Assembly (NCBI GenBank): GCA_045562555.1
Contig: JBJKVO010000009.1
Location: 1-6,136 of the forward strand
DNA length: 6,136 bases
Origin: UBA2588 sp002339805
Lineage (GTDB): Bacteria > Chloroflexota > Dehalococcoidia > Lucifugimonadales > UBA3495
Reading direction: 5' to 3'
Shown here: positions 1-4,507 of the stretch, piece by piece
Layout: every line of letters begins with the position of its first letter
How positions within the stretch are numbered: position 1 is the first letter of the stretch
Notes under the pieces: generated by a model
Told to the model about the DNA's origin: nothing
The model's input: only the letters and a program-made list of their open reading frames with translations
Database searches by the model: none
Made by a program: the position numbers and the translations under genes

Positions 1-197
1 GTAGATAGGGAATTACCTCTTATTTCTTCTCCCCCCATTTTTTCACTTTTATAAATCGTCTGAGTGTTTACAAAAGTGTTTACAAGCTCATCATAACGTT
101 CTTTTAAGTCGCCCCTCCAGGGCCTTTTGTTATTGAGTAATAAGCTAAGGTACGCGGGGGATATTCCTAGTATCTTTGCTATCTTTCTTAATGACAT
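1..197 (-). CDS. Small helix-turn-helix protein with VNT-x-VNT tail, 5' part only
   Basis: Sixty-five codons are readable from the ATG at 197, starting MSLRKIAKILGISPAYLSLL; the frame is still open at the window edge. Residues 2-24 look like a Cro/XRE-type helix-turn-helix: a first helix (LRKIAKILG), a turn (ISPA) and a recognition helix (YLSLLLNNKR). A basic/acidic stretch (DLKERYDELVNT) follows, and VNTFVNT at about residues 39-45. An in-frame TGA lies four codons before the ATG, so no longer start is available on this frame. A GAGGTG at 220-215 is 17 nt from the ATG, too far for a normal ribosome site. It is only 4 nt from another ATG (210), which opens an overlapping 21-codon frame. I recall similar small proteins beside recombinase-like genes in Chloroflexota, but whether this is a regulator or the N-terminus of an integrase cannot be told here. 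The first 10 codons are repeated in degraded form at 4016-4048. It is transcribed divergently from the helicase gene. Confidence 0.6.
   Translation of the reverse strand, partial: MSLRKIAKILGISPAYLSLLLNNKRPWRGDLKERYDELVNTFVNTQTIYKSEKMGGEEIRGNSLS
64..85. repeat. Short tandem repeat GTGTTTACAA, period 12
   Basis: GTGTTTACAA occurs at 64-73 and again at 76-85, separated by AA. On the minus strand the two copies encode the VNT and VNT of the VNTFVNT motif in the helix-turn-helix gene. Conservation could come from the protein or from a DNA site; the sequence alone does not decide. Confidence 0.55.
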
Positions 198-290
198 ATT
201 CTGTACTCATAAAGCACCTCTTTTTCTAATTGAGGTACTTCCTTTTTTAATATGGGTTTCTTTAAGAAGTCCTCATATTATTATACTCAA
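160..290. repeat. Long direct repeat, copy 1
   Basis: This segment aligns without gaps to 4011-4141 in the same orientation, a constant offset of 3851 bases. By eye I count 19 mismatches in 131 positions, about 85% identity. Three identical blocks stand out: 188-207 (around the start codon of the minus-strand helix-turn-helix gene), 215-225 (the GAGGTG on the minus strand) and 247-265 (containing ATATGGGTTTCTTT). The repeat therefore carries the upstream region, start codon and about the first dozen codons of that gene. The two copies bracket the helicase-methyltransferase gene. Confidence 0.85.
280..285 (-). promoter_or_regulatory. Candidate -10 element for the helix-turn-helix gene
   Basis: Read on the minus strand, 285-280 is a perfect TATAAT, which would give a leader of roughly 75 nt before the ATG at 197. 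No good -35 hexamer sits at 16-18 nt. In the second repeat copy the corresponding hexamer is CATAAT. The support is weak because the surroundings are very AT-rich. Confidence 0.3.
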
Positions 291-305
291 AAAATCGGAA
301 AATTC

Positions 306-334
306 GTGATTAAATTTAGCAAATGTAGTATTAT
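306..334 (+). promoter_or_regulatory. Weak candidate promoter for the helicase gene
   Basis: TATTAT at 329-334 matches the -10 consensus at five of six positions. The hexamer 17 nt upstream, GTGATT at 306-311, is a poor -35. Transcription would start near 341, after the ATG at 338, which favours the downstream ATG at 392 as the start codon. This is a guess in AT-rich DNA. Confidence 0.25.
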
Positions 335-391
335 TTTATGGACCTGCTGGATTACCTAAGTACCAATTACTTAACTAGAGAGTGCGTCATT

Positions 392-3361
392 ATGCCTAGA
401 CGATGGGATCCCAACAGAACCCTTGCAAAAATGAGACCTGAACTTATTGCTGAATGGCATCCTACTAAAAATGCAGATTTGACACCTCACGATGTAGCTG
501 TGAGTTCAGGGAAAAGAGTATGGTGGAAATGCTCTGAAGGCCCAGACCATGAGTGGATTGATTCCCTAAACAACAGAAGTACAGGGAAAAAATGCGGGTT
601 TTGTCATGGAAGCAGGGTATCTATCACTAATTGTCTGAGTACGGTAAATCCAGAGTTAGCAGCCGAATGGCACCCTGATAAGAATGGGGAGCTTACTCCA
701 AGTGATGTGACTTTGAAATCCGGTTTGAAAGTTTGGTGGAAATGCCATGAAGGTCCGGATCATGAATGGGAAGCAAAGATTGCCAACAGAGCGAATGGGC
801 GGAATTGTGGATTTTGTGCTGGCAAGAGAGTGTCAGTAACTAACCGGTTGGATCTTCTTGCGCCTGAAGTTGCAGAACAATGGCATCCTAATAGAAATGG
901 TGACCTGTCTCCTTCTGACTTTACGCTACATTCAGGGAAAGTCGTTTGGTGGAAATGCCCTGAAGGTCCAGATCATGAATTTAGGAAGCCTATCCTAGAA
1001 CGTGTTGGGGCTTTCGTAAGTAGCGAAACTAAAGGTTGTGGGTTTTGTAGAGGATTAAGAGTTGCAAGGAGTAATTCTTTAGCTACAATCTATCCTGATC
1101 TGGCTGATCAATGGCATCCTACCAAGAATGGAACACTTACTCCTGATAAAGTCACAGTTGGATCTGGTAAGAAAGTATGGTGGAAATGTCCTGAAGGTCC
1201 GGACCATGTTTGGCAAAGTCCTGTTAAATTCAGGGCCGCTGGAGGAGTCAGATCAGTTCATGATTTAGGTGGGGGATGTCCCAGATGCAACCTTAGAAGA
1301 GTCGGATGGACTATTGATAACCTGAGAAGATACATACGTATGCTGACTGAAGGAGATCCTTGTCCTCTATACACAATGGCCCCAGATCAGCTCTATTGTA
1401 TATACATGCAGGCTGAAGGCTTATTGGAAATGGGAGGAAAGGGAAAAAGTTTTCTGGACGCTTTACAAACTGGTAGATTTCCTAAGGAAGAGATCGAAAA
1501 ATTTGTTAATGAAGAACCTTCCTTAGTAGATGAGTTTATTTCTGGCGATATTGAATCGGTTGACGAATTAGATGAAGAGAACATAAATGAATTGGAATCT
1601 GCTGACCATTTGGATGATAGTGAATTAAGTTTTGTTGATGAAAATTCCATAGGTGAAGATTCAAATTCTTTACCAGAAGTGGCTGAAAGTGGGAGTCTTC
1701 TAGGAGCTTTAGAGCATACCGTAATGGCTACTATTGACCAAGAAGCAGTGGAATTTTTAATGACTGCAAGTACGCTCCAATTGTGGTCTAAAGTGTACCC
1801 TAAGACAGCCAATGTAGATGAAGAAATAGCACAGATTAAAAAATTCCAAGGTAATAGTTATGGGGAGGAAGTTAAGAGTGCTTTTTTGGAAGAATATGAA
1901 TCTGCTAAATCGTTAGAGATACCTAATGGCTACAATTTCCGCAATAAACAGACAGGAGAAATAGCCGAGCCATTACTTATGCAGAGGCATGTTGCGACGA
2001 AAGTCAGGGATAAGAGACGAGTTGGTAATTGGTCTGGTACCGGAGCTGGTAAAACTCTTTCAGCTATATTAGCGAGCAGAGTGGTAGATTCTTCCTTAAC
2101 TGTCATTCTGTGTCCTAACGCTGTAGTAGAGATGTGGAGTAAAGAAATTCTTGAAATCTACCCCGATTCTCAGGTTCGTACAAAAACTTGGGACCCAGAT
2201 TGGAATGGGGATGATAGTAAAAAAAGGTATCTTGTGCTCAATTATGACATGTTTCAGGATTGGGCTAATACTCCTGTGAGACTGCAAAATTTTCTAAAGA
2301 ATAACATCCCTGAATTTATTATTGTGGATGAAATCCATTTTGCTAAAACCACCGATCCTAATGGTGATTCTATATCTACAAGACGCAAATATGTGGAAGC
2401 ACTGGTAGCAGGGACCCAAGATGTAAACCCGAATCTGCATACACTTGGTATGTCTGCCACACCTGTGATAAATACTTTAGCTGAAGGGACAAGTTTATTG
2501 CAGATAGTAACTGGTGAGAGATATATAGATCTGGACACTGCTCCAACTGCAATGAATGCTCAAAAAATCCATCAACAATTTGTACGTCATGGATTGCGAT
2601 GGATGCCGGATTATTCGGAATTCTTGTTAAATGAAGATAGACCAGCGATCGATATTGCTGAATATGTAGATGAAATTAGAGAATTAGGGAAATCTGATAT
2701 CGTCGGTTTGGAACAAGTTTTGACTAGAGCGAAATTGCCAGAAATTTTGAAGAATATCAAGCCTAAGACTTTAATTTACACCATGTACATCAAGGGAATC
2801 GACAGAATATTGTATGACGCTATTACAGCTGCTGGTTGGAAAGTAGGGTTTTATACAGGTAAAGATAAATCAGGGCTAGAACCATTTAAAAACGGAAACA
2901 TAGATGTGCTTATAGGAACGAGCGCCATTGGAACCGGAGTAGATGGATTGCAGCATATGTGCAATAGGTTAATAGTAAATGTTCTACCATGGACTGCTGC
3001 AGAATATGAGCAGTTAAAAGGCAGAATATATAGGACTGGGCAGACCCAAAGTACGGTTGACGTGATTATGCCAGCAACTTATGCGGAATTGCCTAATGGG
3101 CATAGATGGTCTTGGGATGATTCAAAATGGGCGCGAGTTAAATTTAAGAAATCTTTAGCAGATGCTGCGGTAGATGGAGTTGTTCCTGAAGGGAAACTGA
3201 GAAGTCCTGCTGAGGGCTTATGGCGATGCTATGAAATGGTTAAAGCGGCTAGAAGATTCTGGTGTTCAAGAAATACACAGGCCTCTTATAGAGATCCCTT
3301 ACTTGGATTACGAAGATCAGGGCGCAGCCAAGCGTATGGCTACGTACGGAGATTTCTCTAA
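392..3361 (+). CDS. Four zinc ribbons fused to a SNF2-like SF2 helicase; C-terminus frameshifted
   Basis: I start at ATG 392 (MPRRWDPNRTLAKM), which has a weak purine-rich AGAGAG 9 nt upstream. An in-frame ATG at 338 would add 18 residues but has no ribosome site. Residues 20-300 hold four zinc-ribbon units (EWHP or QWHP, then WWKC-x2-GPDH, then C-x2-C), like the repeated DUF4379-type zinc ribbon. An acidic linker spans about 365-435. The motor follows: Walker A GTGAGKT 549-555, DEIH 646-649, SAT 688-690 and QLKGRIYRTGQ 874-884, the last typical of SNF2-like enzymes. It should be a cytoplasmic ATP-dependent translocase on DNA or RNA; substrate unknown. After about residue 940 (base 3215) the reading becomes Arg-rich and unfamiliar, while the conserved-looking sequence continues one frame over into a methyltransferase. 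The natural product is probably one 1183-residue protein ending at 3944. Motor and zinc units look intact. Confidence 0.9.
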   Translation: MPRRWDPNRTLAKMRPELIAEWHPTKNADLTPHDVAVSSGKRVWWKCSEGPDHEWIDSLNNRSTGKKCGFCHGSRVSITNCLSTVNPELAAEWHPDKNGELTPSDVTLKSGLKVWWKCHEGPDHEWEAKIANRANGRNCGFCAGKRVSVTNRLDLLAPEVAEQWHPNRNGDLSPSDFTLHSGKVVWWKCPEGPDHEFRKPILERVGAFVSSETKGCGFCRGLRVARSNSLATIYPDLADQWHPTKNGTLTPDKVTVGSGKKVWWKCPEGPDHVWQSPVKFRAAGGVRSVHDLGGGCPRCNLRRVGWTIDNLRRYIRMLTEGDPCPLYTMAPDQLYCIYMQAEGLLEMGGKGKSFLDALQTGRFPKEEIEKFVNEEPSLVDEFISGDIESVDELDEENINELESADHLDDSELSFVDENSIGEDSNSLPEVAESGSLLGALEHTVMATIDQEAVEFLMTASTLQLWSKVYPKTANVDEEIAQIKKFQGNSYGEEVKSAFLEEYESAKSLEIPNGYNFRNKQTGEIAEPLLMQRHVATKVRDKRRVGNWSGTGAGKTLSAILASRVVDSSLTVILCPNAVVEMWSKEILEIYPDSQVRTKTWDPDWNGDDSKKRYLVLNYDMFQDWANTPVRLQNFLKNNIPEFIIVDEIHFAKTTDPNGDSISTRRKYVEALVAGTQDVNPNLHTLGMSATPVINTLAEGTSLLQIVTGERYIDLDTAPTAMNAQKIHQQFVRHGLRWMPDYSEFLLNEDRPAIDIAEYVDEIRELGKSDIVGLEQVLTRAKLPEILKNIKPKTLIYTMYIKGIDRILYDAITAAGWKVGFYTGKDKSGLEPFKNGNIDVLIGTSAIGTGVDGLQHMCNRLIVNVLPWTAAEYEQLKGRIYRTGQTQSTVDVIMPATYAELPNGHRWSWDDSKWARVKFKKSLADAAVDGVVPEGKLRSPAEGLWRCYEMVKAARRFWCSRNTQASYRDPLLGLRRSGRSQAYGYVRRFL
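452..1288 (+). repeat. Four in-frame zinc-ribbon coding repeats
   Basis: The unit occurs four times in the helicase N-terminus with its WW pair at residues 44, 115, 186 and 263, so the period is 71, 71 and 77 residues. Predicted ligands in each unit are the Cys of WWKC, the His of GPDH and a C-x2-C pair: C47/H53/C68/C71, C118/H124/C139/C142, C189/H195/C216/C219 and C266/H272/C296/C299. The first three units end CGFC and the last CPRC. Units 3 and 4 have longer loops before the C-x2-C. No ligand is lost in any unit, which suggests all four are under selection. Confidence 0.9.
3201..3230 (+). other. Frameshift site joining helicase and methyltransferase frames
   Basis: The helicase frame reads ...KLRSPAEGLWRCYEMVKA, while the +1 frame reads ...AYGDAMKWLKRLEDSGVQEI and runs on into the methyltransferase. 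Skipping one G of the GGG at 3214-3216 gives ...SPAEAYGDAMKWLKRLE, a smooth join. The shift must lie after the TGA at 3198-3200, which closes the methyltransferase frame upstream. An extra G (real mutation or sequencing error) is the simplest reading. I see no recognised slippery motif that would argue for programmed shifting. Confidence 0.75.
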
Positions 3362-3944
3362 AATGAATCGCCATTGGAATACAACTAAGAGTGAAAACAC
3401 CCATGAAAGATTGAAGGATAACCCAGAAGAATGGACCCATTATCATGCGATGTATAGGGAAGCTAGAAAAGATTGGCCTGTTGTACCGTTCGAAGAAATG
3501 ATCAAATGGTTAAAACCTAGAAAAGGCAGAATTGTTGGAGATTTTGGGTGCGGAGAAGCGAAGCTCGCAGAAGAACTGGCAGGCATATGTGATGTAAGGA
3601 GTTTCGATCACGTTGCTATCAATGACGACGTAACAGCTTGCGATATGGCTGATATTCCATTAGATGATGAAGAATTGGACGTAGCAGTATTCTCATTATC
3701 TCTGATGGGAAGCAACTATAAAGATTATTTGAAAGAAGGTCACCGCACTTTGCAACTGGATGGCACCTTACATATTTGGGAAGCTACTTCCCGATTCAAG
3801 TCTACTGATGATTTCAGAAGATCATTAGAAAGATTAGGTTTTAGGCAAGTAGAAATTGAAGAAAGGTCAAATTTTACTCATATAACTGCGACCAAAGATA
3901 GGACCGAGATTGAATACGACAGCATAGAATTCATCGGTCTTTAA
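3231..3944 (+). CDS. Rrp8-like SAM-dependent methyltransferase, probably the C-terminal part of the helicase gene
   Basis: The 237 residues from ATG 3231 match the pattern of the Rrp8 family (Methyltransf_8), whose eukaryotic members methylate adenine N1 in large-subunit rRNA. Visible marks are YHAMYREARKDWP at 71-83, the SAM-binding loop DFGCGEAKLA at 104-113, CDMADIPL at 137-144, SLSLMGSN at 155-162 and EATSRF at 184-189. The substrate here is unknown. There is no ribosome site before 3231, and the frame is open back to 3201 with protein-like sequence, so I read this as the C-terminal domain of a single polypeptide broken by a one-base shift. As the DNA stands, the domain might be made from ATG 3231, or from ATG 3363, which lies one base after the helicase stop TAA (coupled restart). 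The second start would still leave the whole SAM-binding core intact. The gene ends with TAA at 3942-3944. Confidence 0.85.
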   Translation: MKWLKRLEDSGVQEIHRPLIEIPYLDYEDQGAAKRMATYGDFSKMNRHWNTTKSENTHERLKDNPEEWTHYHAMYREARKDWPVVPFEEMIKWLKPRKGRIVGDFGCGEAKLAEELAGICDVRSFDHVAINDDVTACDMADIPLDDEELDVAVFSLSLMGSNYKDYLKEGHRTLQLDGTLHIWEATSRFKSTDDFRRSLERLGFRQVEIEERSNFTHITATKDRTEIEYDSIEFIGL

Positions 3945-4010
3945 AGGATCCTAAGATTGATTATCGTATCCATTTGAGAAAAACTTAGATATCGTTGCAA
4001 GTGTCCGCAA

Positions 4011-4141
4011 GATATTTATAGTATCGCTGCTATCTTTATTAATGACATATTCTGTACTGATAAGTCACCTCTTTTTGTAATTAATGTACTTCTTTTCTTA
4101 ATATGGGTTTCTTTAATAAGACTTCATATTATTATGCTTTA
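4011..4141. repeat. Long direct repeat, copy 2
   Basis: This is the partner of 160-290: same orientation, no gaps, about 85% identical. Left of 4011 the similarity to the body of the helix-turn-helix gene fades, and right of about 4141 it fades as well, so the copied unit is about 130 bp. It retains the 20-bp block around the start codon (4039-4058), the GAGGTG complement and the block at 4098-4116. The level of divergence indicates an old duplication or two independently acquired family members, not a fresh insertion. Confidence 0.85.
4016..4048 (-). pseudogene. Truncated start of a second helix-turn-helix gene
   Basis: Read on the minus strand from ATG 4048, the sequence gives MSLIKIAAIL and then a TAA stop. 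This parallels MSLRKIAKILG at the left edge of the window, with the Gly codon GGA replaced by TAA. Beyond the stop, IS continues the match (ILGIS against IL-stop-IS), then similarity is lost. The upstream region is conserved while the coding part is dead, so this is a remnant of the same gene family. Confidence 0.6.
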
Positions 4142-4372
4142 AAAAGTCATAATTGTTATCAAAGAAATATTTTATATTATATTTTCTTTAAATAATGGTA
4201 TTGATTCTTTTCTAAAACTTGAACCACCAAATATTTTTTTTGATGAATAGCGTTACAGAGTCTACAAGCTATATGTATGTAAAGAGTACAGAAGCATAGG
4301 CAGGATCTTGGTAAGTCTACATTGATAAAATATATGAAAGAATATTAAAGATAATATAAAGCTTTAAATTAC

Positions 4373-4401
4373 TTGACAGATTCTTTGGGTTTAGATATTA
4401 T
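4373..4401 (+). promoter_or_regulatory. Sigma-70 promoter for the downstream zinc-finger gene
   Basis: A perfect -35 TTGACA at 4373-4378 is separated by exactly 17 nt from TATTAT at 4396-4401, five of six matches to the -10 consensus. Transcription would begin near 4408 and give a leader of about 100 nt before ATG 4508. This indicates that the gene is transcribed separately from the helicase gene. Confidence 0.75.
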
Positions 4402-4493
4402 AAGTCCATGCTGTTTATTTCCATTGTTTGCAGCTCCTTTTTTAAGATAGACCTGAGTAAGTCTGAAACTGCTCTAAGCAAATTAGTAGAATT

Positions 4494-4499
4494 GAAGGA
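4494..4499 (+). promoter_or_regulatory. Shine-Dalgarno sequence deciding the ATG 4508 start
   Basis: GAAGGA lies 8 nt before ATG 4508. An in-frame TAA at 4502-4504 excludes any longer start, so the start of the following gene is well fixed. Confidence 0.75.
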
Positions 4500-4507
4500 A
4501 TTAAAGA

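Larger units (their letters stand above)
3945..4372. other. AT-rich intergenic region containing repeat copy 2
   Basis: There is no convincing gene here. Positions 3945-4010 follow the methyltransferase stop and contain no clear terminator hairpin. The region 4011-4141 is the second repeat copy. From 4142 to 4372 the DNA is very AT-rich with many stops in every frame, and I see no RNA gene or strong hairpin. It ends at the sigma-70 promoter of the next gene. Confidence 0.7.

Noticed and set aside
127..309. Plus-strand 60-codon open frame over the left repeat
   Set aside because: It is antisense to the helix-turn-helix gene and its upstream region, and has no ribosome site or recognisable protein pattern.
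338..391. Upstream ATG of the helicase frame as the true start
   Set aside because: There is no Shine-Dalgarno sequence, it lies immediately next to the likely -10 element, and the 18 extra residues do not look like part of the zinc-ribbon domain. ATG 392 has a weak purine-rich site.
1393..2538. Several minus-strand open frames inside the helicase gene
   Set aside because: They are shadows of a strongly supported coding region; their sequences are Ser- or Ile-rich with no domain pattern.
3363..3365. ATG one base after the helicase stop as a designed coupled start for the methyltransferase
   Set aside because: It could work on this DNA, but the same frame is protein-like well upstream, from 3201, so an indel in a fused gene explains more.
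3946..3953. AGGATCCT palindrome just after the methyltransferase stop as a terminator
   Set aside because: It is an 8-base palindrome with no loop and no following T-tract, so it cannot form a terminator hairpin.
4427..4482. Possible structured leader or riboswitch before ATG 4508 (GCAG...CTGC enclosing AGAC...GTCT)
   Set aside because: Both stems are only four base pairs, and no known riboswitch pattern is visible.
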